From a bacterium (lineage in GTDB: Bacteria > Verrucomicrobiota > Verrucomicrobiia > Verrucomicrobiales > Akkermansiaceae): a stretch of 64,000 nucleotides of DNA. Within the stretch, counting starts at the first letter, position 1; each line of letters opens with the position of its first letter. Of this stretch, positions 25,654 to 34,694 are shown piece after piece. Location of the stretch: contig JAAEZT010000001.1 in the NCBI GenBank assembly GCA_018222765.1, positions 269,462-333,461 of the forward strand. The letters run 5' to 3'. The translations under genes were made by a program, and so were the position numbers. A model generated the notes under the pieces. That model worked only from the letters and a program-made list of their open reading frames with translations. It made no database searches and had not been told where the DNA came from.

Positions 25654-28055
25654 CGGTGCACCTCTTCGCGGCGGCGCTCCAGAGTCCCCTCGGTCACTCC
25701 CAAACGCTCCAGCGCGCCCAACTGCCGCACCAAATCTTGTGCGGTGACGCCACCCTCAAAAAAACGTTGATACAGACCAACCAATCGCTCAGTCCTCTTC
25801 ACGCCTTCCTCCAGTAGCTCGATTCGAAAGCGTCCCAAGCCCCGCGTTAAAAGCTCATCAACACTCCCCGCTCCCGTCTGGGCACGTCCATTAAAAAGCG
25901 TATTACGACAACCCACATCTGCCTTAAGAACGTGAAGCTGCCCCACCCGGTCACGCAAATGCACCTCGTGTTTCTCACAGGGTTTCCCACAATCTTTCAC
26001 ACTCGTCCCCTCACTCATAAAAGTGCAAAACACACAATGCTCCATATGAAACATTGGCATGTGTTGGTGCATCGTCAGCTCAAACCACTCAGGCGGAGCC
26101 ATCTCTAACAAGTCACATACCTGTCCTTCATTAAGATCATACGAAACGGTGAGATTCTCAAAGCCTCCTTCTTCCATCAACAAACGAGCTGTCACCGGAT
26201 TGGCCACATTGAGCGAAAAGTCCGCAATACGGCGAATCCCGCGGTCTTTAAAATACTGCACTCCTCCGAGGTTGCGAACGAGCACCCCATCGGGCTCGGC
26301 CTTCTCCACTACTTTAAAATAACCCACCTCGGTCGGCTTTTGAATCCGAGGAGTTGCCAGAAAGATCGTCACTCCCGCTTCCCGAGCCATCGCCACCGCC
26401 TCCTGATACTGACGCAGGTCCTCAAAGTCACAATAGACGAATTTCGCCCCCGCATTGGCACATCCCTCGACCTGCTTCAGTGAACGACACATCACCCGAA
26501 GTTCCAGCGGTGAAGTCTCGCACTGTCCCTTCGACGGCATCAATCCCGCGAGTGCCATATTTCCATCCTTCACCTCAGGTTCCCCTCTTAGTTGCTCCAC
26601 CAAAAGCCGCCTCACCCGGTTCAATTCGCCCAAGGGAATCATCACCTCTCCTTCCAAGTCATTGATCACCTCCCCGAGCTGAAATTTCGTTCCACCCAAA
26701 CGCCCCAATTGCGCTGCCAAAACCTCCGTGGTCAGCGGGCGCTTCTCCGCCTGCATCAGATGCACATAACTCTCCACCCGCTTGCCCCGACACTCCAGGA
26801 CCAAAGACTGATCGACCGCACCCGTCACCCGAATCGACAGCTCCTCGCCCCTCTCGGTCAAGCGTCCGCCTTTCCAGGTCTTGCGCACTTCTTTCTCCAA
26901 CTTAGGATCGCTCGTCTTCCACAAGCCATCGCCCACCTGAATCCGTTCCCAGGAAATTCCCGACCGGGTATTGAAGAAGAGCTTGTTTCCATCCACTTCC
27001 CAAATCGTCCCGCCTTGCTCGTCATTGCGATCCTCGCCGGCATCAAACACAAAGCCATCGCCCACGCTGATATCAACCGTCGTCGATCCCAACTCCACCC
27101 AACCTTCACCCACCTCGGCAATCTCCCCGACAAACACGCCACGCTTCTTCCCCCACTTTCCATGAGTCAGCAGAGGATGATTCGTTCCGCCCAACCAACC
27201 GGTCGAAAGCCCCCGCGAGAACATCATTTCTAACGTGTAGCGATCATGCTCCGTCACTACCACTTCATCGAGCGCCTTGCGATACACTCGCGTAATCGCC
27301 GCCACATAGTCAGGCGATTTCAAACGCCCCTCGATTTTAAAACTCGTCACGCCCGCCCTCACCAAATCAGGAATCATGTCCACCGCCGACAAATCCTGCG
27401 GGCTCAACAAATACCGCACCTCATCCATCGGCTTGGTTTCGCCGTCAATCACCAGCTCGTAGGGCATTCGGCAGGCCTGCGCACACTCACCTCGGTTCGC
27501 CGAACGCTGACCCAGACTCTCCGAGGTCAAACACTGACCCGAATACGCCACACAAAGCGCGCCATGCACGAACACCTCTAGAGGCACCTCGCTTTTCTTG
27601 TGCACTCGACCAATTTCCTCCACCGACATCTCCCGCGCCAAAACCGCTCGATCGAGCTTGAGGAAGCCATCAACAAAAGCCATCCCCTCCGGAGAGGTGA
27701 TCGTCATTTGCGTCGAGGCATGCAGCTCCATTTCCGGCGCAATCTCCTGCACCAACTTGGCCACGCCCAAATCCTGCACAATCACCGCATCCACTCCGGC
27801 CCGCGCCATGATCTCGATTTGCTCCACCGCTCTCTCCAACTCTCTGGGGAAAATCAGCGTATTGAAGGCCACAAATCCTTTCACCCCGTGACGATGCAAA
27901 AACTCCATTAATTCTGGCAAATCAGCCTTCTTAAAATTGTCCGCCCGCATCCGGGCATTGAATCGTGGCAGACCAAAGAAAATAGCATCCGCCCCGTTCG
28001 CCACCGCAGCCCGCGCGCAATCCCAATTTCCCGCTGGTGCCAAGAGTTCCGTCAC
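25650..28055 (-). CDS. U32 peptidase-family protein (RlhA-like, long form)
   Basis: An 801-residue member of peptidase family U32. The N-terminal barrel starts ELLAPAGNWDCARAAVANGADAIFFGL and carries the family signature EVFVHGALCVAYSGQCLTSESLGQRSANRGECAQACRMPYEL. Characterised long members hydroxylate cytidine in 23S rRNA (RlhA) using an iron-sulfur cluster; others hydroxylate ubiquinone. A second half resembles another U32-like barrel (GVQYFKDRGIRRIADFSLNVANPVTARLL) and ends with cysteine-rich HCVFCTFMSEGTSVKDCGKPCEKHE. A role in RNA modification is likely by homology, not proven. It is convergent with the HAD gene. Confidence 0.88.
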   Translation of the reverse strand: MTELLAPAGNWDCARAAVANGADAIFFGLPRFNARMRADNFKKADLPELMEFLHRHGVKGFVAFNTLIFPRELERAVEQIEIMARAGVDAVIVQDLGVAKLVQEIAPEMELHASTQMTITSPEGMAFVDGFLKLDRAVLAREMSVEEIGRVHKKSEVPLEVFVHGALCVAYSGQCLTSESLGQRSANRGECAQACRMPYELVIDGETKPMDEVRYLLSPQDLSAVDMIPDLVRAGVTSFKIEGRLKSPDYVAAITRVYRKALDEVVVTEHDRYTLEMMFSRGLSTGWLGGTNHPLLTHGKWGKKRGVFVGEIAEVGEGWVELGSTTVDISVGDGFVFDAGEDRNDEQGGTIWEVDGNKLFFNTRSGISWERIQVGDGLWKTSDPKLEKEVRKTWKGGRLTERGEELSIRVTGAVDQSLVLECRGKRVESYVHLMQAEKRPLTTEVLAAQLGRLGGTKFQLGEVINDLEGEVMIPLGELNRVRRLLVEQLRGEPEVKDGNMALAGLMPSKGQCETSPLELRVMCRSLKQVEGCANAGAKFVYCDFEDLRQYQEAVAMAREAGVTIFLATPRIQKPTEVGYFKVVEKAEPDGVLVRNLGGVQYFKDRGIRRIADFSLNVANPVTARLLMEEGGFENLTVSYDLNEGQVCDLLEMAPPEWFELTMHQHMPMFHMEHCVFCTFMSEGTSVKDCGKPCEKHEVHLRDRVGQLHVLKADVGCRNTLFNGRAQTGAGSVDELLTRGLGRFRIELLEEGVKRTERLVGLYQRFFEGGVTAQDLVRQLGALERLGVTEGTLERRREEVHR

Positions 28056-28151
28056 GCCGCGAAACTAGGGCCCTCGCCCCGTTCTAGCAAGCGAAGCATC
28101 GACTCAGGTAAAATAATGAAAAAAGTTCCAAAAAACAGGTGGACGGATCGT

Positions 28152-28181
28152 TTTCCATAGGTAGGAATCTGTTGGGATAAT
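28152..28181 (+). promoter_or_regulatory. Possible sigma-70 promoter of the group 2 sigma factor
   Basis: TTTCCA and GATAAT are separated by 18 bases, 30 bases before the ATG at 28211. The -35 box matches the consensus at four of six positions, so the call is tentative. Confidence 0.35.
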
Positions 28182-28210
28182 GGAACATCCCTTCTCAGCA
28201 CCCAAAAACC

Positions 28211-29068
28211 ATGTCAAATCTTGATACTGACAGTAGCACCCGTCTCTACATGCAAGAGATCACCAAAACTCCTCTTCTCACTGCAGAAGAGGAGGTAGCG
28301 TTGGCTGACCGGATCATGGAGGGCGATGAGGCAGCCCGAGAACACATGATTAAGGCCAATTTGCGTCTGGTCGTCAAAATAGCCCGGGACTACTCAAATT
28401 ATGGCGTTCCCCTTGCCGACCTCGTTTCCGAGGGAAACATCGGCCTCATGAAGGCGGTCGAGAAGTTCGATCCGGAAAAGGGAGGTAAACTCAGCACCTA
28501 TGCTGCATGGTGGATCAAACAGTCAATCAAGCGTGCCCTCTCGAATCAGGGGAAAACAATACGCCTTCCCGTCCACCTGGTCGACAAGCTGGCCCGCATC
28601 CGTCGAATCACTGCTATTCTCGCCGAGGAACTCGGCCGCGAGCCAACCGACGACGAATTAGTGGAGGAATTGGGTATTCCCCGGCAAAAGCTCGCCATGC
28701 TCAAGCAGGCCTCTCAACGCCCAACCTCTCTCGATGCCCCGGTAAACGACGATGTTGGAATGACTTACGCTGAAATGATCAGTGACGATGCGGCAGAGAA
28801 CCCTCTCGAGTCCCTCGCCAACAAGAACTACCACGGTGAACTGGAAGACCTCCTCAAGCTACTCAACGAGCGCGAATCATCCATCATCGATCAACGCTTC
28901 GGTTTGAATGGCAAGAAGCCACTCACCCTCGAAGAAATTGGGCGTGATTTCGGAGTCAGCCGGGAACGCATCCGCCAACTGCAAAATTCCGCCATCGCCA
29001 AGATGAAACGCGCCCTCGGACGCAAAGAGGCCCAGCCGAAAGGGAGCCTCAATCCTGAGAGCGCATAG
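28211..29068 (+). CDS. Sigma-70 family RNA polymerase sigma factor (RpoD/RpoS-like, group 2)
   Basis: A 285-residue sigma factor without region 1.1. Region 1.2 is TRLYMQEITKTPLLTAEEEVALADRI, region 2 is LRLVVKIARDYSNYGVPLADLVSEGNIGLMKAVEKFDPEKGGKLSTYAAWWIKQSIKRAL, region 3 is RLPVHLVDKLARIRRI, and region 4 ends in PLTLEEIGRDFGVSRERIRQLQNSAIAKMKRAL. It is shorter than the housekeeping RpoD and most like group 2 or SigB/RpoS-type factors, so it may be an alternative factor; in some PVC genomes a factor of this size is widely used. It has its own promoter region and terminator. Confidence 0.93.
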   Translation: MSNLDTDSSTRLYMQEITKTPLLTAEEEVALADRIMEGDEAAREHMIKANLRLVVKIARDYSNYGVPLADLVSEGNIGLMKAVEKFDPEKGGKLSTYAAWWIKQSIKRALSNQGKTIRLPVHLVDKLARIRRITAILAEELGREPTDDELVEELGIPRQKLAMLKQASQRPTSLDAPVNDDVGMTYAEMISDDAAENPLESLANKNYHGELEDLLKLLNERESSIIDQRFGLNGKKPLTLEEIGRDFGVSRERIRQLQNSAIAKMKRALGRKEAQPKGSLNPESA

Positions 29069-29097
29069 GCTTCATCTTTCTCCAAAGCCCTCTCGTG

Positions 29098-29123
29098 AGC
29101 CCAGCTCCGGGTGGGCTTTTTTT
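29098..29123 (+). terminator. Rho-independent terminator after the sigma factor
   Basis: AGCCCA-GCTCCGGG-TGGGCT followed by seven Ts, 30 bases after the stop codon. Confidence 0.85.
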
Positions 29124-29178
29124 CTTCCAATGAACTGAAAGCCCCCAAGACTCTGAGGAAGTATTATTCCTCCTCCAA

Positions 29179-31032
29179 ATGAAGCTCGTTTCTTTCTTTT
29201 CACTGCTCATCCTCTTCAACACGCACGCCCAAGAGCGTCCCAACATCCTCTGGCTTTCCTGCGAGGACATCAGCCCCACCATCGGCTGCTACGGTGATCC
29301 TCACGCCATTACACCCCACATCGACGCCCTGGCCAAACGCGGTGTTCGCTACACCCACGCCTTCACCACTGCCGGTGTCTGCGCGCCTTGCCGCAGCGGG
29401 ATCATCACCGGACTGTATCAGTCCACTCTCGGCACCCACCACATGCGCTGCAATGCCCAACTCCCACCGGAGGTAAAGCCCTTCCCCATCTACCTCCGCG
29501 AACAAGGCTATTTCTGTACCAATAATTCAAAAACCGACTACCAATTCAAAGCGCCCAAAGAAACCTGGGATATCTCGGGGAAAAAGGGGCACTGGCGTAA
29601 TCGCAGGGATCCTCAGCAACCCTTTTTCTCCGTCTTCAATTTCACCGGATGTCACGAATCCGGTATCGCAAGCACTTCGAAATATCAAACCGTTACCAAA
29701 ACACTCTCTCCCTCGGAGCGACAAGACCCCGCCAAGCTCACCACCCTGCCTCCATACTATCCTGACACCCCAGCCGTGCGCGAGGACTGGAGGCGCAACT
29801 ACGAAGTCATCACCGCAATGGACACCTGGGCCGGCGACCTTCTTGCCCAACTCAAGGAGGACGGCCTCGCCGAAAACACCATCGTCTTCTTTTGGTCCGA
29901 TCACGGCGTCGGGCTCCCTCGCGCCAAACGCTGGCTTTACGACTCCGGGACCCGAGTTCCTCTCATCGTCCACCTTCCCGAACGCTATCGCCAAAACAAA
30001 CAAGGTGCTCCCGGCACCGTCTCAAATCAACTTATCAGCTCTATTGATTTCGGCCCCACCACTCTCAGCCTCGCCGGTCTGCCCATCCCCAAAACGATGC
30101 AAGGCAGGCCCTTCCTAGGTAGCAAGATAGCGCCCGCCCGTGACTTCGTCTACGGTGCCCGCGACCGCATGGACGAGCGCTACGATATCATCCGCATGGT
30201 CCGGGACAAGCGCTTCAAATACATCCGCAATTACGAGCCCCTCAAAACTTTCTACCAATACATGGAGACTCCCGAAAAGGGTGTCACCATGAAGGAACTG
30301 CGAACCCTTCACGAAGCCGGAAAGCTCAAGCCCAACGCCGAAAAATTCTTCAACCCCACCAAGCCCAACGAAGAACTCTACGACTGCGAGGCCGATCCGA
30401 ACGAACTCAACAACCTCGCCGACGACCCTAAATTCTCCGGCGAACTCAAACGCCTCCGCTCCGCCCATCTGAAGTGGGTCAAGGACACCAAGGACGTTGG
30501 CCTCATCGCCGAACCCATCATCATCGAACTCGAAAAAGAAGTCGGCAGCCGCTACGGCATCCTCCGACAGAAAAATGGCGACGCCCTCGCCAAGAAACTC
30601 GCCGAAGCCGCCGTTCTCGCCTCATCCGGCCCATCCGCTCTGCCCAACCTGACCAAGCTTCTCGACGCTCACCACCCCGCCGTCCGCTATTGGGGAGCCA
30701 CCGGCCTCGGCAACCTCGGAGAAAAAGCCAAACCTTCCCAGACTCAACTCACCCAAGCTCTCGAGGACAAATCCCCCGCCGTCCAAATCGCCGCCTCGCG
30801 CGCCCTTTGCCATATGGGATCACCGGCAAAAGCCCTCCCTGTGCTACAACACCTTCTCATCAACGGAGCCGAGTGGGAACAGCTCCAATCAGCCATTGTC
30901 CTTGACGAAATCGACGACCAAGCCAAACCCGCCGAGGCGGAAATGAAAAAAGCCCTCAGCGCCAAAGTCGCCAAAAACAAGTATGTCATCCGCGTCATCA
31001 AACGCGCCTTTCAAGAGCTCGATATCCGTTAA
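29179..31032 (+). CDS. Exported sulfatase with C-terminal HEAT-like repeats
   Basis: A 617-residue formylglycine-dependent sulfatase of the S1 class. A signal peptide (MKLVSFFSLLILFNTHAQ) leads to PNILWLSCEDISPTIGCYGD (metal site). The modification motif is GVCAPCRSGIITG (C-x-P-x-R; the first Cys becomes formylglycine). WSDHGVGLPRAKRWLYDSGTRVPLIV and the metal Asp-His (FFWSDHG) follow. From about residue 480 the protein has HEAT/armadillo-like repeats (ALPNLTKLLDAHHPAVRYWGATGLGNLG; LTQALEDKSPAVQIAASRALCHMG), an addition seen in Verrucomicrobia and Planctomycetes. No maturase is nearby, so it must be encoded elsewhere. Substrate probably a sulfated glycan, not shown. Confidence 0.9.
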   Translation: MKLVSFFSLLILFNTHAQERPNILWLSCEDISPTIGCYGDPHAITPHIDALAKRGVRYTHAFTTAGVCAPCRSGIITGLYQSTLGTHHMRCNAQLPPEVKPFPIYLREQGYFCTNNSKTDYQFKAPKETWDISGKKGHWRNRRDPQQPFFSVFNFTGCHESGIASTSKYQTVTKTLSPSERQDPAKLTTLPPYYPDTPAVREDWRRNYEVITAMDTWAGDLLAQLKEDGLAENTIVFFWSDHGVGLPRAKRWLYDSGTRVPLIVHLPERYRQNKQGAPGTVSNQLISSIDFGPTTLSLAGLPIPKTMQGRPFLGSKIAPARDFVYGARDRMDERYDIIRMVRDKRFKYIRNYEPLKTFYQYMETPEKGVTMKELRTLHEAGKLKPNAEKFFNPTKPNEELYDCEADPNELNNLADDPKFSGELKRLRSAHLKWVKDTKDVGLIAEPIIIELEKEVGSRYGILRQKNGDALAKKLAEAAVLASSGPSALPNLTKLLDAHHPAVRYWGATGLGNLGEKAKPSQTQLTQALEDKSPAVQIAASRALCHMGSPAKALPVLQHLLINGAEWEQLQSAIVLDEIDDQAKPAEAEMKKALSAKVAKNKYVIRVIKRAFQELDIR

Positions 31033-31159
31033 AGGATTCACTTCTCCTGATTTAAAAATCATCCAACAAGGTAAGCTCAAATCCTACCGTGGCTTTCTCC
31101 AGCTGTGAGATCTCGATGAAAGTTGCCCTTGCTCTCCCTTGCTAGACTAACCGCCTTCG

Positions 31160-31915
31160 CTAGCAAAACTCCACCACTCCCCACCTCAGCGGAAGGTGCA
31201 TATTCACAGCCCCCTGCGGACTCCATACCCAGTTATTTTCGGGGTGCTCCTGCTCTTCTGGATTAAGACTTTCGGCCAAAGGTGTTCCGTGAGGTGGAAT
31301 TCGAACATACTTTCCGTCCACGACGCGATGCTCCCACTGCACTCGAGAAAAATTGATCTTCCAGGAATCGCCGGGCTGTGGAGGCGACTGCTTCCCACGA
31401 TGATACTTCCGCAACTCCGACCACGGAAAAGCAATCTCAACCGACCAAGCTTCATCGAGATCATCGGGATTATTTAAAGAGCCTCGCACATGCACCGCGC
31501 TCTTCAAACCATTGAGATTGCATCCCAACACGGGAATTCCGCCTTCCCCGTATGGTTTCGGAAGACTCAGTTCCCATATCGACCCGAGCGCGTTGATCTC
31601 AAATTCGTAGTAATTCAAACCATCACAATCCGGATCGATGAAGACCTCAAAATCATTATCCTCGAACATCACCGCGTTCTTTTTGGTGATCGTTCCCCAG
31701 ACATGGGGCTCTTCCAGCTCAGCCCCGACGTAGAAAAACTCATCGTCCCACCCCATCTTTACACGCGTTCTAAAATGTGGCTTCAGTTCATCCTGTCCCG
31801 TGATGTCGACAAAATCGTCCGACCAAGGCAGGTCCGCCCAGGCAGAATCACTCATCGAACCATCGATAACAATCGGTGACTTCACCCGCTGACAGCGGTA
31901 GCGTCTCGGTTCCAT
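31160..31915 (-). CDS. CBM9-like carbohydrate-binding protein
   Basis: A 251-residue protein starting at ATG 31915 (the track's 31984 overlaps the upstream gene). The sequence MEPRRYRCQRVKSPIVIDGSMSDSAWADLPWSDDFVDI is the beginning of a family 9-like carbohydrate-binding module. AELEEPHVWGTITKKNAVMFEDNDFEVFIDPDCDGLNYYEFEINALGSIWEL and WSVEIAFPWSELR are characteristic strands. No signal peptide is seen, which is odd for a sugar-binding module. The start shares the base of the previous stop (TAATG), so it is translated with the transglutaminase-esterase gene. Confidence 0.85.
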   Translation of the reverse strand: MEPRRYRCQRVKSPIVIDGSMSDSAWADLPWSDDFVDITGQDELKPHFRTRVKMGWDDEFFYVGAELEEPHVWGTITKKNAVMFEDNDFEVFIDPDCDGLNYYEFEINALGSIWELSLPKPYGEGGIPVLGCNLNGLKSAVHVRGSLNNPDDLDEAWSVEIAFPWSELRKYHRGKQSPPQPGDSWKINFSRVQWEHRVVDGKYVRIPPHGTPLAESLNPEEQEHPENNWVWSPQGAVNMHLPLRWGVVEFC

Positions 31916-34194
31916 TAAAACTTGAGATTGAGTTGGGCAGCCGCAGCCATAGCTGGATCGAGACGTTCCTGATAAGAACTCCAAATTTCCTCCACACTCC
32001 GCGTCACTTTCCCCCGGAATTTTTCCACACCATTGACAATAACGATTACCTCTTGGTCCAACGACAGTAACTCGTCACTCAAACGGAGAGTCACTTGCCC
32101 AATCCCCTCGGCCTTGATCTCAATCTTTTGCCCAATCACCTGAGCTTCGATCACCTGCCCTCCCTTGGCCTGATCCTTGGGAACCGAGAGCCAATAGAAG
32201 CGATCATGGATGCGATTGCTCTGACACCAGACCACCTTCTTCGGCCAGGGATTGCGAGTATTCTTCGCCATCCACGGAAGAGCCTCGCGATCCTTACCAT
32301 TCATCCAATGACCGAGCTCTTTGTAAATCGTCACTTTGTGCCGATAACCACCAGAATCACCTGCGCGTAACTTCTCCAGCTTCTCCCCCCACTCGGCCGC
32401 GATCTGATTTCTTTTGTAGGCTGCATCCTTGCCACCCATGAAGATCATGAAGGGCAAATTGCGAAGCCCCAGAGGATTCGCATCATTGGGATGACCCGCC
32501 ATCATTGAGGCCGCCGCGAAACGATCCGCCATCCGTGGTGCCAGTTGATAGACGCCATCGCCTCCCGCCGAGTAACCCATCAGGTAAATCTTATTGGGAT
32601 TCACTCCCCGCACTGCGACCATGTTTTCGATCAAGCGCTGAAAGAGATCATCGATATGCCCTTCATGCCAAAGATTCCAGGTATTCGTGGGTGCACGCGG
32701 AGCGACCACGATCCCCTCAACCGGGGCGTAAAGCCTGATTTGGTTGTGCCATTGTTGATCATTAACACGAGCCGGAGCGCCTCCGCCACCATGCATGGAA
32801 ATCCACAAGGACCGGTCTCCCTCTTTCGCCTCACCAAAGACTTTCTCGAGAAATTTCATCTCCTTACCTGCCGCCTTGATCACCTTCGTATCCAATTCCG
32901 CCTTCCGCTCATTCAACGAATCTTCCAACAACTTCCCAAAAATCAATCCAGACGCCTCTTCTGCCTCTGCCTTCGTAACCGCTCCTTCCGGGACCGAAAG
33001 ATGACGCTCTTCCGGCAATAATTTGAGCCAATCCATAACACCTTCCTTAAAACCAGCCACTGCACCCAATTGATCCCAATACACTTCAACGGTAGCCTCT
33101 CCTTTGCCGGGAGATTTCACCATCGCAGTCCGTTTTACTCCGCCAAACTCTACCTCAAGTTGATGCGGTGAATCAGCGGACACTTTGAGGGTGGCCATAT
33201 CATTCAGATCTGACGTTCCCGCTTTGGAGGTCGCTGTTTCCGCATTCCCGATCAAGCTTATCTTCGCCACGATTCGTTTTCCACCCCGGCGATCCCAAAC
33301 ACGCAAATTGAGAACCACATCGCTTCCCTGCTTCGTAACAGGTTTGGCGTAGCGATCAGTGACATTGACTGCTGCCACACTCTTATCCTTGAGCGCCCAA
33401 ACCATGGGGAAATGGCTTCCCGATCTCTTCCAGGAACTCGCCCAGATGGCATGCTTCCAGTCACTCGCAATCGCCTTGGAAGCATCACCGTTGAACCACG
33501 CTCGATTTAAGCCTTTCTCGTTATACTCGTCAGCCCCCGTGAAAAACCACCCACCATCATAAAGTTCAACCCAAGTATGATTCCCCCGCTTGTTCGCCCA
33601 AAGCGCTGTCCCCGCAATACGTGCCGGCACTCCAACCGACCGGCAGGCATCGACCAAAATAATTGATAATCCCGTGCAGGTCGCCATCCCCAGAGCTTTC
33701 GATTCAGCCGGGCTTTGGTTCGGCGCTTTCCGCCCTGTATTGTAGTGCACCTTGATGATATTGAAGAACTCCCTGTTGATTGTCTGGGCAGCTTCGGTAG
33801 CCGTCTTGCAATCCTTCACCAACCTAGAGCATTGTTCATAAAATTCCGGCCGCCAGGACTCACGGGTTTCATCGAGCGAGGCATAAGGAAGAACATCATT
33901 CAGAAAAATTTCCTTGGGCACCGCCTTGGCCCACGTGAATTGCTTTCGTGCTTTAAAGGCCAAGGAGAGATTTTCCATAAGGAAACCCTTTTTCAATGAC
34001 TGAAGATCCTTCGGTGGCATTCCCTTCACCAAAAAGCGCGCTGCTTTGTTTCCGAATTGACCATGTTTCTTTCCGGCGTTTTCAAGAAACCCGGAAATTT
34101 CGGAAGCATTCTCTCCCGCTAATTTTAATTGATCCTCTATCGAAGCCTTCGCGAAGGCGCCGAGAAGAAAGAAAATCGTGAGCCACTTGTTCAT
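31915..34194 (-). CDS. Exported transglutaminase-like and alpha/beta-hydrolase (esterase) fusion protein
   Basis: A 759-residue exported protein from ATG 34194 with signal peptide MNKWLTIFFLLGAFAKAS. Residues about 150-240 are a transglutaminase-like cysteine peptidase domain: SKALGMATCTGLSIILVDACRSVGVPARIAGTALW (Cys), GNHTWVEL (His) and WFFTGADEYN (Asp region). A beta-sandwich linker follows. From about residue 455 there is an esterase/PHB-depolymerase-like domain: WISMHGGGG, the nucleophile elbow GYSAGGDGVYQL, GGKDAAY (Asp) and LGHWMNG (His). The two catalytic domains in one chain suggest processing of a peptide- or amide-linked ester substrate; the substrate is unknown. Next to a CBM9-like protein, so a carbohydrate polymer is possible. 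Confidence 0.82.
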   Translation of the reverse strand: MNKWLTIFFLLGAFAKASIEDQLKLAGENASEISGFLENAGKKHGQFGNKAARFLVKGMPPKDLQSLKKGFLMENLSLAFKARKQFTWAKAVPKEIFLNDVLPYASLDETRESWRPEFYEQCSRLVKDCKTATEAAQTINREFFNIIKVHYNTGRKAPNQSPAESKALGMATCTGLSIILVDACRSVGVPARIAGTALWANKRGNHTWVELYDGGWFFTGADEYNEKGLNRAWFNGDASKAIASDWKHAIWASSWKRSGSHFPMVWALKDKSVAAVNVTDRYAKPVTKQGSDVVLNLRVWDRRGGKRIVAKISLIGNAETATSKAGTSDLNDMATLKVSADSPHQLEVEFGGVKRTAMVKSPGKGEATVEVYWDQLGAVAGFKEGVMDWLKLLPEERHLSVPEGAVTKAEAEEASGLIFGKLLEDSLNERKAELDTKVIKAAGKEMKFLEKVFGEAKEGDRSLWISMHGGGGAPARVNDQQWHNQIRLYAPVEGIVVAPRAPTNTWNLWHEGHIDDLFQRLIENMVAVRGVNPNKIYLMGYSAGGDGVYQLAPRMADRFAAASMMAGHPNDANPLGLRNLPFMIFMGGKDAAYKRNQIAAEWGEKLEKLRAGDSGGYRHKVTIYKELGHWMNGKDREALPWMAKNTRNPWPKKVVWCQSNRIHDRFYWLSVPKDQAKGGQVIEAQVIGQKIEIKAEGIGQVTLRLSDELLSLDQEVIVIVNGVEKFRGKVTRSVEEIWSSYQERLDPAMAAAAQLNLKF

Positions 34195-34238
34195 ACCCAC
34201 GACCGTAGCCCCTCCCCGAGCGCACTCAAGGCGGGAAA

Positions 34239-34655
34239 TCACTCGGAACACCAACGCTCCTGCCATTCCTTGGGCAGGCGCTGGGGACGGCTCTGCGGCA
34301 TCTGCACCAAAGCCAGAGCCTGACGACAGGTGACGAGGGGCTTGGTCTCGCCTTTTCTCACCATGGTGAATTCACACCAAAACCTCACCCGCTCGAATTC
34401 CGTTACGTGGCCTTTGATTTCCAAATGATCACCAAGCTTCGCCGAAGCGCGGTAATCAATCTCAGTCCGAACAACCACTGGATACAACTGCGTCTCCGCC
34501 ATCGTAGGAAGATCCATCCCCATCAAGCCTGCCAATTTAGTGCGACAGGTTTCAATCATGCGCAGGTAGGCTATGTTGTGCACTACGCCACCACAGTCGG
34601 TATCGAAAAACATGACCTCCTCTTCGGTGATGTAATTTAACTCAGCAAGACTCAT
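34239..34655 (-). CDS. Acyl-CoA thioesterase, YbgC/4HBT family
   Basis: A 138-residue hotdog-fold thioesterase. The active-site segment VMFFDTDCGGVVHNIAYLRMIETCRTK matches the YbgC/4-hydroxybenzoyl-CoA thioesterase pattern (Y/F-x-D-T-D-x-x-G-V-V-x-x-x-x-Y-L-R-x-x-E) with the catalytic Asp, and EIDYRASAKLGDHLEIKG forms the beta sheet. YbgC normally sits with tol-pal genes; here it is alone and follows the transglutaminase-esterase gene by 44 bases on the same strand. Substrate acyl-CoA not known. Confidence 0.88.
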   Translation of the reverse strand: MSLAELNYITEEEVMFFDTDCGGVVHNIAYLRMIETCRTKLAGLMGMDLPTMAETQLYPVVVRTEIDYRASAKLGDHLEIKGHVTEFERVRFWCEFTMVRKGETKPLVTCRQALALVQMPQSRPQRLPKEWQERWCSE

Positions 34656-34694
34656 TGTTTACCCAACAGGTTGACCTTCATCGTTGTATGGAAG

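Noticed and set aside
26592-27233. 213-residue plus-strand ORF in the U32 gene
   Set aside because: Antisense shadow, His/Pro/Gln-rich with no family pattern.
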